A stretch of DNA of 64,000 nucleotides, taken from the NCBI RefSeq assembly GCF_011075055.1, contig NC_058147.1, forward strand, positions 13,764,001 through 13,828,000, in the 5' to 3' direction. Below are positions 1 through 11,599 of this stretch, one piece after another. The notes under the pieces were generated by a model that worked only from the letters and a program-made list of their open reading frames with translations, ran no database searches and had not been told where the DNA came from. The DNA comes from Mangifera indica (Eukaryota > Streptophyta > Magnoliopsida > Sapindales > Anacardiaceae). Position numbers and translations under genes: made by a program. The number at the start of each line of letters is the position of its first letter. Position 1 is the first letter of the stretch.

Positions 1-1360
1 TGCGTTGAAGTCGCCTCTGGATATATTGTGGTATAACAGGACTGCCTATTTTGAGATTTTCTTCCAATAACTGTGAAAGAACTTGGTCTCTTATGTGAAC
101 TAGTCCATATTTTTCCGATTCTTCTCTAACATTAATACTGAAGCAACAACCTTCAAATTGGCTTGAAATTTGGTTGAAAACAGCTCCCGCAATGGTTGTT
201 TTACCTATACCACCCATTCCCCAAATTCCTAAAACTTGAAAATCAATCAACCCAATACATAATAACGATCTTACTCTCTCAATGCGTGAACTTAATCCAA
301 TTAGGCCACTGGAATCATTCAAGTATGATGCATCTTTCAATTTTTCCAAAATATCATCAACAATTTTGTCCACAAGTTGAGCGTCAGGCCTATCAATGTG
401 AAGATTAGTAATAATTAGTTGAAATCGACCACCAAAATATAGTAGAACACAACGTTAATATTTATATATTTTCCAACTTCCACAGCAAACTGAATGATCA
501 AGGCAACTTTCTAAGAGTCCTCACTTGAAAAATGGCTCTTTGTTTATGACATTAAATGAGATAAATTTTCTCTTATTACTTGCAAGAGAAAATGTTCTCT
601 TTGAAAAAAAAAATGTAATTAATGTAATTACTGTAACATCCTTCTTAAATTTAAATCATTTTTGAAAATTGAATTCAAATTACTTTGCCAAAAAGTAACA
701 TTATCATGCCTTACATGCCAATTTAATATCATGGAAACTCAATATGTGTTTTTCATCTCTTTTACAAACCCAGAAAATTTTCTCTACATCTATTTTCATG
801 ATACACAGATACAATCACATATATTTATATAAAAATGATTATATATATAGATGTAGAGAAAATTAGATTCACTTGGTGACAGAAGAATCCCATCCTGATA
901 GATCGGCAGCTTCAGTCAAAGCATCCCTCCATTTCTGAATCTTTTCTTTCATATCCTTGAAACGCTCTGCATGCTTCAAAAATGAATCTTTAAAACTTCC
1001 GTCCTGCTTACGTACATCTGATGGATCCACCTGGTAGAAAACTGGTATGACCATTTGGCCATTCATTCGTTTGCATTCAAGGATCTTTGATAGTTCATCT
1101 AAGCACCATCTTGAGGAAGCGTAGTCTTTTGAGAAAATAATAACTGAAATCTTTGATTCTTCGATTGCTTTCAAAAGCATAGGTGAAATTTCATCTCCTC
1201 GCTTGAGTCCTTGTTCATCAATGAAGGTTTCAACTTGCTTTCGACACAAAGCGGCATAGAGATGGCTTGTGAAGTTATTACGTACATCCTCACCTCTAAA
1301 ACTAAGGAAAACATCATATTTAGTTTGATAGGTTGGGGAAGAAGATGATGATGAAGCCAT
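1..1360 (-). CDS. TIR-NBS-LRR (TNL) resistance protein, 5' part (TIR exon and start of NB-ARC exon)
   Basis: Intracellular immune receptor of the TNL class; the TIR domain of this family is an NADase that signals cell death after the NB-ARC/LRR part senses a pathogen effector. Exon 1 (873-1360) starts at an ATG followed by a serine run and encodes the whole TIR: DVFLSFRGED near residue 16, SRWCLDEL near residue 83 with the catalytic-type Glu at residue 89, and VIPVFYQVDPSDVRKQ in the second half. Exon 2 (389 down to the window edge) continues in frame and holds the P-loop GMGGIGKTT (194-220) and the RNBS-A-like FEGCCFSINVREES. Splicing at GT (872-871) and AG (391-390) joins the frames as VTK-PDAQLVDKIV, which is typical for TNLs. 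No stop or frameshift is visible in about 290 codons. The rest of NB-ARC and the LRRs lie left of the window. Seen: motifs and splice sites; inferred: functional gene. Confidence 0.93.
390..872 (-). other. Intron 1 of the TNL gene
   Basis: AT-rich 483-bp interval between the TIR exon and the NB-ARC exon, bounded on the minus strand by GT at 872-871 and AG at 391-390. TNL genes typically have an intron directly after the TIR exon. It holds an A-run near 606-616 and short TA repeats near 841-850, with no coding signal. Confidence 0.85.
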
Positions 1361-2231
1361 GGAGTTAAAAAAATACAGGACTATGGAGAGAAGAAAATGA
1401 CAGGACTAAGAAGTTTGTTTACCACATAAAAGAGAGATATGTAGTCTATTTCTGCTCATAATTCTTTTTGGAATGACTTTTTTTGCCCTAAAACATCATT
1501 TAATTTCATTTCTTCAATCATATAGTTCTCCTTTTTTGAATTTTTGACGAATCGTGTCCTTTGACATTTATTTTACACATTCACATGACATACCACATCA
1601 GCTTACGGTCCAGAATTTCATAAATGATGGGAGTTGTCTACTCATTATATTGGGCAAAGATACAAATAAGGTTAAGTTTAATAGGGGGTTACGAAAATTA
1701 TTTTGATAATTTATTTTTTTATTATTTAGATTATTTTATTTGACTTATAGCTAACAAAATATTTTGATAAAATTTTATTTTTAATAGTAATATAATAGTT
1801 AATATAGGGGCTAGTTCGATTACTATTTTCATAGATATTAAAACATTATTAAAGTAATCTTAATTTTGTTACAATTATATCTATACTTATTAATTTTTTA
1901 AGAATAAAAATACCCTTATTTTTAATTTATATTTCAAGAAATATAAAAAATATTTCAAAATAATTATACCTAAACGTATTTAAATGAAATGATATCTTAA
2001 ATTTTTTTTATTATATTCAACTAAACGTAATAATTATTTATATTTATAAATTTTAGCCAAACTTTATCAAACATAATAATAGTTTATACCCTTTAGTTAA
2101 TTTATTTCTAATAAAAGATTATTCAAACCAAATATAGCTTAAGTAAATTAAAATTTGTTACACTATTGGTTTATTCAAATGAATATATACTCTATGTAAT
2201 TGTTCTATGAGTTCTATTAGTTCAATGTAAT
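1361..2231. other. Upstream region of the TNL gene, AT-rich, no gene
   Basis: About 870 bp between the TNL start codon and the 5' LTR of copia element A. It should contain the TNL promoter and 5' UTR. I see no unambiguous TATA box or conserved element, and no reading frame of note. Confidence 0.6.
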
Positions 2232-2637
2232 TGTTCAAAAATGGGCTAATATACTTCATATTGTGGTTATTAATTTAGATTATAAGTGTGAATAATAAAG
2301 TTATTAGGTTTTTTATGAGAGAGCCAATTAACTTTTTAATTGAAATATAAAAGAAAGGGTTAGGTCCCCTTCCAAAAATAAAAAGATGTGATATATTTTT
2401 GGCTCCTTGTTTGCATATCGCATTTTGAACCTTTCAAGGAAGGCTTGTTTAAGGATCGACAATCAGTCCTTTTTGCATCAATTTTCTACAACAAAATGGT
2501 GCAAATAGGTTTGTCTGAGCTTCTAATATATGAATTACAATGTTTTATGGTCTACTGTGTTTGAATGGAAAATCGAAACATAATCGTTAAGGTTAGCAAT
2601 TCTGTAATTGTGTTGTGTGATAATGACTTTGCTTACA
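2232..2637 (+). repeat. 5' LTR of copia element A
   Basis: About 406 bp starting TGTTCAAAAATGGG and ending TTACA. It aligns along its length with 8090-8344, apart from two segments missing from the 3' copy. The primer-binding site starts three bases after its end. Confidence 0.72.
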
Positions 2638-2639
2638 TT

Positions 2640-2652
2640 TGGTATTAGAGCC
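2640..2652 (+). promoter_or_regulatory. Primer-binding site (tRNA-iMet type) of element A
   Basis: TGGTATTAGAGCC directly downstream of the 5' LTR; the canonical plant form is TGGTATCAGAGCC, so one C-to-T change. It would prime minus-strand DNA synthesis. Confidence 0.75.
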
Positions 2653-3779
2653 AACACATTTAGGCTATAAAATATGTATTTTTTATGAAAATGGGATTAT
2701 CTTGGCATTATCCCAAATTAAGGTTTAGGGAATCTTGTTAAATTAATTAGAAATTGAGCATGAAAATCATATATTTGCATTTGTTGAATATCATACATGA
2801 TTTTAAACAAGTTTTTGAGCCCTATATCGATAAAAAATCAGTTGAAATTGGGACTGGAATTGTTACATAACCATCATGGGTTCCATCTCAATTTTGGTAA
2901 ATTTGCTCATCATCGTCACTCAGAAGTGCACTAGGTGAAATCATGGCAAGTGGACATCATTTCTCCCATGGTAACCAGACCGATCGATGATCAAAATATC
3001 TAAATTTGGCATCGATGGCATCGACTTTTGAAAATTAGGGTTCTTAATAAATGCAGGTTGAAATCAAATCAGGAAACCCGATTACCTAACCAGTTTAGTC
3101 AATGGGTTTACCAAACTTGGGGTTAATGGTTAACAAGTTAATCGGTCAATGGGCTTACCAAACTCACGTGTAATGGGTAAAAATGTTTTTTAGCTTGTGA
3201 GATCATTGTTCCAACGCCTGTAAGCATGTGCATTTATTTATCAGTGTATAAAATCCTATGGTGGTGTTATCTTGGCACATGAATGTTCGCATGGAGTGTC
3301 TGTGTTTATTTACCACGTGTGTATGTGTTTGTGAAAATATTACTTTAGCTTGTGAAAGCATATGAATGGTTAATATAGTGCATTAAGGCACATGAGATGG
3401 TCCTAGGAGTATTAAGGCAGTGCATAAAGGGTTTTCTACTGTGTATGAGCACCTAAAAGATAGATGAAACATATTAGAACCTTTTGAAAGGTTTAAGGTG
3501 ATGTGTGAAGCATAGTAAGAACATGTGATGGCACCTGAGGGCACACGAATGGCTTATCGAAGCGCATAAAAGTGCACGAATTATGCATGATGTGTTTGAA
3601 AGTGTGTGGTGGCACATAAAAGGCAAGCAATATACATGGTAGTTTTTTGGGGGGCTTATGGTGATATGTAAAGGTGTATGAAACGTTTATGAGACTTTAT
3701 TTAGAGTAAAATTGAATTTTGGATTGAATATTGTGGTAAAGTACTCTTTTATATTAAGACTAATGAATATATAATATCA

Positions 3780-4740
3780 ACTCTGTTGTATATGGCAATG
3801 TAGTCATAGAAGCTTACAAAATTTTCATAGCAATGATATATCCATTTTATGAAGCACAACATTAATTTCCTGAAAATACAAGTCGTCAATATATTCAATG
3901 CACCCAATGGTGATTGGGTTTATTCATTTAACATGTGTTTTTCTATTTGGTAAAGGATGAACAGTGGTTTAGAATGTTTATCTACTCAAAGGTGATATTT
4001 CTTTCAAAAATCATATGTTCAAAAGGTCCTCATTTTGGCAATTGAATATTGTGCTTAGGATTCCAATAGCATATCATATTCTTTGCCCAAAGGGGAGTTA
4101 ATGATAATGCATCAAGATTCCCTATAAGATATAGCTTATAATGTGTTAAAACTTCTTTGATTATTTATTGTCTAATAATTCTATATTATTACAATATATA
4201 TTAAGATTGTCCGAGGTAATTGTGATGTATCTCCTGAAATCATAATTTTGATAATAACATTTAGTCTCGAATAAAAATTATTGTAAGCTGTTAGAATGTC
4301 TTATCGCCAAAATAGTGTATTCATTGAAGCATGCACAATTTTTATATTTAGTAGAAAAGACATTTTTTCAAATTTTAATGCATATGATTTCCTACCTAAA
4401 GATGATTATTGTATGTGTTGAAATTTATGGTTGCATAAGGTGGTCATAGAATTACATTGGTCTTGAAAATTTCAATTCACCCAATGGTGGTTGAGATTTT
4501 TCAATTGATGTATGTCTTACCTTTTATCAAAGAAGAAAACAATAACCTAGGGGGTTTATTTGTCCAAAAGGGATAGACTTTCAAAAGTTATATATCCTCA
4601 GTAAAGGTAACCTTATGCTTAGGGGCCCTAATTGATGTCAAATTCTTTACCCAAAAGGGAGTTTATGATTATGCACCAGGAACCGTGATAAAGAATAACT
4701 TCTAAAGTTTTTGAAGTTATTTATTATCAATGATATTGCT
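3780..4740 (+). repeat. Imperfect direct repeat in the leader/internal part of element A
   Basis: Segments near 3780-4190 and 4440-4740 share an ordered series of short blocks: CACCCAATGGTG, GATTGGG/GTTGAGA, TCAAAGGTGATA-like text, CCCAAAGGGGAGTT against CCCAAAAGGGAGTT, then GATTATGCA-like text. The period is about 560-590 bp. A shorter echo occurs near 4960-5035. No reading frame spans them. Confidence 0.5.
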
Positions 4741-6299
4741 ATGTTGCATTTTATGATATACTCTATTATTGAGAACAATAACAACAATGCCACAATAGAG
4801 ATCTTGACTAACTCTGACTTTAAAAGTTGGAGGTATGATATTAAGTCTATACTGTACATTAAAAATATAAATTTGGCCCTATGAGTAGATGAACCACCCA
4901 AGCATAAAGATGAAAGTTCATTTGAATTAAAAAGTTTTCCATGGAGATACATATATTTTGAGTGGGTGAAATCCAATGAGCCAATATTGCTTGCCATGGA
5001 GATACATATATTTTTAATTACCACAATGGTGGTTTGCCTTATACTCTAAATGTTGATGAGGTCATCACCTAAGCTACTCAGAAGTATTGTACATCTAACA
5101 ATATTGGAGCTTCCTAGTTGGTGAGAAATAAAACTCCAAAAAAAGACATGACTTTTCTAAGGTTCCTTTTAAGAATTTGATGTTGGCCAACAGATGAAAG
5201 TTATGTAAGTAAGAGTCCAAATTAAGAGTTGAGAACAATGTGAGTGTTGAAGTGGGGCATAATGAATTCTTTTTTTTTTTTTGGCCAAAGTTTTGAGAAT
5301 TTTGGGACCTCATAATATAACTATTTCCTATTCTAGAACCAAAAGCCAAGATTAGAAATGATTTTAGGTGATCTTCCATTAAGACATTATTTTTTCAATG
5401 GATATGTTTGGTCATAATCATTAGATGGTAGATTATCATTATTCGAGATTATCATTTATGGTGGAATTCATGGACCCAATGTGCCAATGAGATCTTTTGG
5501 TGACCACAGTAACTTTGAACAGTATTTTCTTGTGGTATGAAACTAATCTAAAAAGATTTGGAGTTGTACTAAATAAGTCACCTAAGATGCATAGTTCTAT
5601 TATGTCTGGTATTAGACACCTAATAAGACATGCATCTAATTAATGAGACATATCTAACATGAGTGAATTTTGAATAGATCCAAAATGTTCAAAGATAATA
5701 GATAGTATCTTGTTCTTTTGATTGTATTGTCTTTCCCTCAAGAAAGGTTAATGATCATTGGTTGAGTTTTGAGTAATCGATTAAGTTGGGTTATATAATT
5801 AGTATAGATTCTTTCACCGTTTATATGAAGGTTCAAGAAAATAGTCATTTTGTCCCATGGATGTAAAGTGACAGTTAGGATCGATAATGATTGCTACATT
5901 ATTACTAAGGAAGGTATCCCATTCTATTGTGCTTGAAGTGTCTCTGTAGAAATATGGAATAAGATTTGAGTTGTGAGAATGTTTCTCGTTACTTGAATTT
6001 CTAAGATTAGTGTACTATTGTGTTTCTATCTTTAAAAAATGTGTTCATTAGTAGATCTCTTCAGAAGTAATAAGACATCCATAATTGTTATATATTTTGG
6101 AGATAGGATACATAGCAGTTTTATATATTAAGTTCTCAATATGGACTCAGATAACCCTATGCAAAAGTTGGATAAATGTTCTGCTGCAATAAGTTTGTTC
6201 CAAAATAAATATGATATCTTTTAGTACATAAAATGACTTTCTTCAAATTTTGTTTGCTCATGAATGAGGTATGAGATCATGTGGAACAAATTGGAGCAC

Positions 6300-6608
6300 A
6301 TATGTCTTCATTGTATGGTTCTCTATGTTAATTGCATTTGCACCATGTTATTGAGACCAAAAATAGCTCTTGTTCCTAACATTGATATGAAAGACCTTGA
6401 GGATACAGAATATATTTTTTGCTTTAAATTCCATTATGATAAGGATCGTGGACCATTTTTGACTTATCTCAAAATGACATACATGAAACATATGTTTAAG
6501 AGGCATAACATGCAGAATAGCAAGCCAAATGATTTGTCTCTTGTGAAAATAGATAAGCCTAGTATCAATGACTATTTAAAGATTGAGGCTGAAAGGGAAT
6601 ACATGTGA
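6300..6608 (+). pseudogene. Copia reverse transcriptase C-terminal remnant (element A)
   Basis: The frame contains LYVNCI where the LYVDD catalytic box is expected, then MKDLEDTEYIF, the counterpart of the copia MKDLGEA-YLLG block, then TYMKHMFKRHNMQNSKP, the counterpart of the TYI-KVLKRFNM-NCKP block. The YVDD aspartates are lost, so it cannot be active. The frame closes at 6608, and the next domain, RNase H, follows after a degenerate spacer. Confidence 0.65.
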
Positions 6609-6796
6609 ATTATCCCTTGTGATGAAACTATTGGAAGCTAGATGTAAGGATAAATATGCATGAGACTTGATTTTTCTTTTGCAATTGATGCTCTCAATTG
6701 ATACCTGATAAATCCATATCTTGATCACTAGATTATAACTATGGAGGTAATGAATATTAGCGAAAGATCAAGAATAATTATTAGTGTCAATATATA

Positions 6797-7200
6797 ATGA
6801 AATCTAGCTCTAAATATGTTGTTATGCCCATTGAAAAAGTCATATTTTGGATAAAATGTCAAGTAATTTTTAGTAGTGTTCTTAACCATGTATATGAAAT
6901 TCCCTATTATACGTCTCAAGTTATGTGGTTTAAGAATCACATTTTTAACTACTTGTTCAATTTCAAAAAAAGTTTTGATTTACTATGATAGCAATACATC
7001 TGTGGTCTGTATTAAGAACAACAATACCACAAGTAAATCAAGACAGAAAGCAAAATATCATGTAATTAGTAACTTCATATGAAGGAGTGTGATTATAAAA
7101 GAGTACATAAATAAAGAGTTGATAAGGTTAAAACTCTAACCAAATGGTCAAGCCTTGTAACCCAGTCATGTAGAAGACATGAAGGTATTTAGGGACTTTA
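6797..7200 (+). pseudogene. Copia RNase H remnant (element A)
   Basis: KSSSKYVVMPIEKVIFWIK corresponds to the copia EAEYVA-----EAIWLK block, and after a frameshift YYDSNTSVVCIKNN corresponds to the YCDN-AAI--A-NP block. Both are strongly altered and lie in different frames. This is the 3' end of pol; about 890 bp of non-coding sequence follows before the 3' LTR. Confidence 0.55.
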
Positions 7201-7313
7201 TGATATTTAGGGCTAGTTGGAGATATTGTAATTAGTTAACTGAATGTCATACTTTTATGATTGAGTTGATAATTTTATTTTGATTATGGTCTTTTTTATG
7301 TAAATATATTTGA

Positions 7314-7316
<3 letters not shown>

Positions 7317-7345
<29 letters not shown>

Positions 7346-7346
7346 A
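7317..7346. repeat. CA dinucleotide microsatellite
   Basis: About 14 uninterrupted CA units after a CTCTCT run, then ATATGCACATATATG. It lies inside element A, 3' of pol. Confidence 0.95.
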
Positions 7347-7899
7347 TATGCACATATATGTGGATCTTGTACAAACAAGAATGTGATTTATTTTAAGTAT
7401 GACAGTTGTATAATTGATTGCATATCAAGGATATGGTTCATCTTCAATATAACAGTAGTATTTATACAATATATGTCTAAAAAATATGGTTCATATTGAT
7501 TATAACAATTGTATGAGTATGTTTTTTTAATTATCTCAAAACTATTGGTGAAACACACTAGCTTGATTGGAAGCCATGAATTTCTCTAATATTTATATTT
7601 AAGATATTAATTAAAGAGAAATCATAAATAGAACTAATAGCTAATAAAATATATTTATTATAATCACTTTTAGATATTATTCTTACCACACTTCCAAATT
7701 AAAGATTTACATGATATAATTATAAATAATTGTAATTAAGGATATCTTGTGTTTTTTTGAAGACACAAAGATTGTCTTGATAGGATTGTTTTGGTTAAAC
7801 TATTTTCTAAACTATATTGTCTTCCTACTAATTAGTGACCACTTTAAAACAGTAAAATGTCATCCACCTGGACAATTTTTTAAAAAGGGTTATTCTCTT

Positions 7900-7904
<5 letters not shown>

Positions 7905-7952
<48 letters not shown>
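7905..7952. repeat. AT dinucleotide microsatellite
   Basis: A long uninterrupted AT run, about 22 units, inside element A before its 3' LTR. The short reading frame across it, with an alternating I/Y tail, is an artefact of the repeat. Confidence 0.95.
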
Positions 7953-7954
<2 letters not shown>

Positions 7955-8089
7955 TTTTTTTAATCAATGTTATTTAAGTAGGAGAATGATAGAATAATGT
8001 ACACATATATTGATTAAATTTTTTTCATTATTCAATCTAAAACCAGGTGAATGTATAATACAAAAAGAATTTATTTTTAAAACTTGATG

Positions 8090-8344
8090 TGATCATTTGG
8101 AAACGGGTTGATATACTTTATATTGTGATTATTAATTTGAATTATTTTTAACTTTTTAATTGAAATATAAAAGAAAGAGCTAGGTCCAATATTTCTGAAA
8201 CAAAATGACGCAAATAGTTTAATTTAGGTCTTCAATATATGAATTTCAATGTTTTATAGCCTACCATATTTGAATGAAAATTGAAGCAAAATATTAAGGT
8301 TTGTGATTTTGTGATTGTGTTGTATAACAATGATTTTGCTTACA
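8090..8344 (+). repeat. 3' LTR of copia element A (internally deleted)
   Basis: Aligns to 2232-2637 but lacks two internal stretches (about 50 and 90 bp). Shared blocks include AACTTTTTAATTGAAATATA, AAAGAAAG-G-TAGGTCC, ACAAAATG-TGCAAATAG and the terminal GCTTACA. Confidence 0.7.
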
Positions 8345-11300
8345 AATCTACCTCTGCAGACTTCCAATCCTATCGATCCATTCGATGTCATCTGGGGGTG
8401 GGGGAGGAGGGAAGAGAACTTATTCCACCAATCCTTCAATTAAGGGCAAGCTTTACTGAAATATCAATCCCTCGACTTCATTCATTCTTACTTCATTCCT
8501 AGGAAAATCATGAGTAATCAAATTTATGCCGCCTAGTGGTGACAAAGACCAAAAATAAAGAAGAAAGAGCGGAACTAATTGACTTGTCATTTTTGGTCTT
8601 TGTGAAAACTTGTGGGATGAGAAAGGAGAAAGTGAGAGTGAAAGTGAGAAAATGAGAGTGAAAGTAAGAAAATGAAGGTTTTCAGCTTCCTCCATTCACG
8701 ATTATTGGTCCCCACCCTTCGAGATGAGAGCGAACAAGCTTGTGGGATTACCTGCTTCTAGATTTCAAGCATAATGCCTAAAAAGCGCTTCAATTAAGAA
8801 GTCATCTCAATCAATAAAACGCAATTAGGTATTAAATATGGCTTATAAGACATTTCCATCTACTAGCATATTCCTGAAACGCATAAAAAGCAACGGATTA
8901 TGCAGTTAGTTATAATTTCAATTTTTTTATTTTTATGATTATAAATTATAATTAATATTTAAAATTATACTAAATTAAATTACTCTAATTTCATTTAGCG
9001 GTTATCATGGAGAGAAAAATTAGATAGAAGATTGTAATTTATCATTGCTCAACCATCAGAAAAGGTAACTTATCGTTTTACCATAATTGAAATAGAAAAT
9101 AATTGTTTTCCAAAATGTGTATATGTATATATTGGGTGCAAAATAGACTGATAGTTTATGTTATCGGGTTGTATTTACATAGTGTCAGTTTAGGTTTTAT
9201 GTTAGAGATCTTCAACTCTAACCCGATCTGAATTAAATTATTATCGAAATTTTTTAACCTTAATCCAACTCTTTAATATTTAGGGTAACCCGATTTGACC
9301 AAAATTGACATAAAATTATTTACTCTTTTCACTCTCTAAAGTATATTTTTACTGTTTTAATTTTTTCACGAAATTACCCTAACATATTATTAATAGAACA
9401 CACAATCTAACATTTTGTCTTGTTTACAAATGAAATAAAAATTACATACTAAAACCTTTAAAACACATTAATAATTTGACTAATCAACTTATATTTTATT
9501 ACTTATATATAATGAGATTTTTTATATAATTTTGATGTTTAAAATATTGCTTTTAATTTTTGTTAATTCAAAGTTATATTATATTTTTTAATTTTTAGAA
9601 CTAAAATACTCTTTATTTTTAATTAATATAACAAGTAATGTGAATATATTTTTAAAAAATTATATTCAAAGATATTTAAGCAAAATAATATCTTAGTATT
9701 CTTTTATTTCTTTTAACCAAGCATTATAATTATTTATATCTATCAAATTTTATTAAACATATTAATTATTTATACTCATTAATATTCTAAATAATTTATT
9801 ATTTCTTATAATAAAATATTACCCAAACCAAATACCCTCTTATAATAATCAATAATGAAGTCACTTAAATATATTGGCAGTCCGCATTCAATGAGTCACA
9901 ACCTTAATTTCTTTTAATCACCTCTCCTCTTTACAAAAATCAAATCTCTCTAAAAAGGCAATTTAATTGATTTCCAAAAATACAATTGTTAAACCGTCAA
10001 GAGTTCTCCCTAAAGTCAATTTTTAATATGACTCTGCAAGGCGATTAAGCGGTACCCTAACTTACGGGTCAAATGACTGGGTTTTGAAATGGACAACCTA
10101 CCTTCAAAGAAGCTTCAAAGGTAGCTTAAAAAAACTATTCACCCGGTAACATCAATAATAACTGAATATTGAATGGGTATTCTACATTATTAAGGAATCA
10201 TCTCATAAGAATCAGCACCAACAATTAAAGTACGGTTATACCATCTAACATCACGATACTTAATTATTGCATTATGTCAAATGTAACTCTCTCACTATAA
10301 ATAAAATTAGTTAGTAATAGAAAAGACAACAAACAATTAGATATAATCATTTAATAGCATACTGTTTACTTATATTTTTATATCAACTCAATAATAATAT
10401 CATGAATGTAGCCCTTAAATTTTTTGATCAAATCACATAAAAATTGTTTGTCTCTTCATACATACTTCATTTTTTTCATATTCTTGCACAGGGGTCTACC
10501 AATTTGGTGTGATTTTCATTAATGCATATTCTCATACCAACAATTTAGCACTACAAAGAGAGCGTCCAATGTAAGTTCTCCTATTTTCCAATACAATATC
10601 TCATATATGTCACAAGTGAAATATTCAATTTAATAACATCTTAAGAAAGAAAAGTCACTTGATCTATGATAACCTTTAGTCGCATCAACAACAAAGGCCA
10701 TAGGCATAGTTTGCTGCCTTCACCACTCCTGGAAGATTAGTCCACCCCTAGGGCTAGGGGTAATTCCTCATGCCCTTGGAAGTTGTGGCATATATATCTA
10801 GTTTGATAGGTGTTGTCCAGATGCTCATCTTGCCAATGTTGCCTCAACAACGCATAAGTGGGCACTGGTTCCCATAGAAGCAATTATTGGGAGGTCTCAT
10901 GCCTCTAGAACAAATTCTCCAACCCCTTGAGGAAAGTCAATAGTAGGCAAACTTCAAGGTAAGGGGTTCGTCTCTTGTTTGTGTATGCATCATGTTTGAT
11001 GTATGCACAATGTCTTTTTTTCTGGAAATTACAACTATAAGTTTGGATGTTCTTGAGAATATCTACTGATTTGAGATAGATATTGACATATACATAAATA
11101 ATTTTTCTTGGATATTAAAAAAGAAATTAATGTAATTGTTTATATTAAACTAATTACTAATATATGCATTTGAGGTTAGTTGCAGTTTATTTTTTATTAT
11201 TATTTTATCTAAAATGTATGCGTCATGTGTATTTATGCGTTGAATCCCCTAACAACTTATATTTTTATTATTTTTTAAATCACGTGCAAAATTATAACAT

Positions 11301-11570
11301 GTAATCCTCCTGGCTGATGAAAAAGGTATTTCGATTATTTCATTATTATTCAGTATTATATTTATTGTTTATTTTTTTGGTTGATGTTAATGGTAGGATG
11401 CGCATAAATCCGAAAACGAAATCAGAGGGGCATTGCCAGTGTGTGTGTATATCTATAAAAGTAAAGATATATATTTAGATAAGGAAACATTTATGCATAT
11501 GAATATTTTTCCTACAAATCTTGCGCATGGGAGACGCACTTTCCTTCAGTTCCGCCGGGATGTGCATGCC
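8345..11570. other. Gene-poor AT-rich interval with transposon debris
   Basis: No supported gene. A segment at 9144-9290 resembles one end of the hAT-like element at 28708-29814: TAGACTG start, TTATCGGGTTGTATTT, GTCAGTTTAGGTTTT and a CTTCAACTCTAACCCGA block. I could not find its partner end. Around 10670-10960 the base composition rises well above its surroundings and a good donor (CAAG/GTAAGG) sits at 10959; see findings. The remainder is AT-rich without recognised structure. Confidence 0.5.
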
Positions 11571-11599
11571 TGGATAGAATTTAATTTTGTAAATTTAAA

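Larger units (their letters stand above)
2232..8344 (+). mobile_element. Copia element A, Ty1/copia LTR retrotransposon, strongly decayed
   Basis: Two diverged direct repeats act as LTRs (2232-2637 and 8090-8344), both ending in GCTTACA. The 5' copy is followed by TGGTATTAGAGCC, one change from the tRNA-iMet primer site used by plant copia elements. Recognisable coding remnants in the right order are the end of reverse transcriptase (6300-6608) and RNase H (about 6797-7200). Gag, protease and integrase were not recognised by eye. Flanking 5-bp duplications do not match (GTAAT against AATCT), so the outer edges are uncertain by some bases. It lies upstream of the TNL and is transcribed away from it. 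Confidence 0.75.

Noticed and set aside
4647..5379. Minus-strand frames of 125 and 94 codons
   Set aside because: They lie antisense to the internal repeat region of element A; no protein motif, and the related repeat copy does not keep them open.
7905..7952. Hydrophobic I/Y alternating tail looking like a membrane segment
   Set aside because: Direct translation of the AT microsatellite.
8254..8695. Short frames overlapping the end of element A, including a Ser/Leu-rich one resembling a signal peptide
   Set aside because: The Ser/Leu-run comes from GAGAGTGAAAGTGAGAA repeats read on the minus strand; no continuation into a gene was found.
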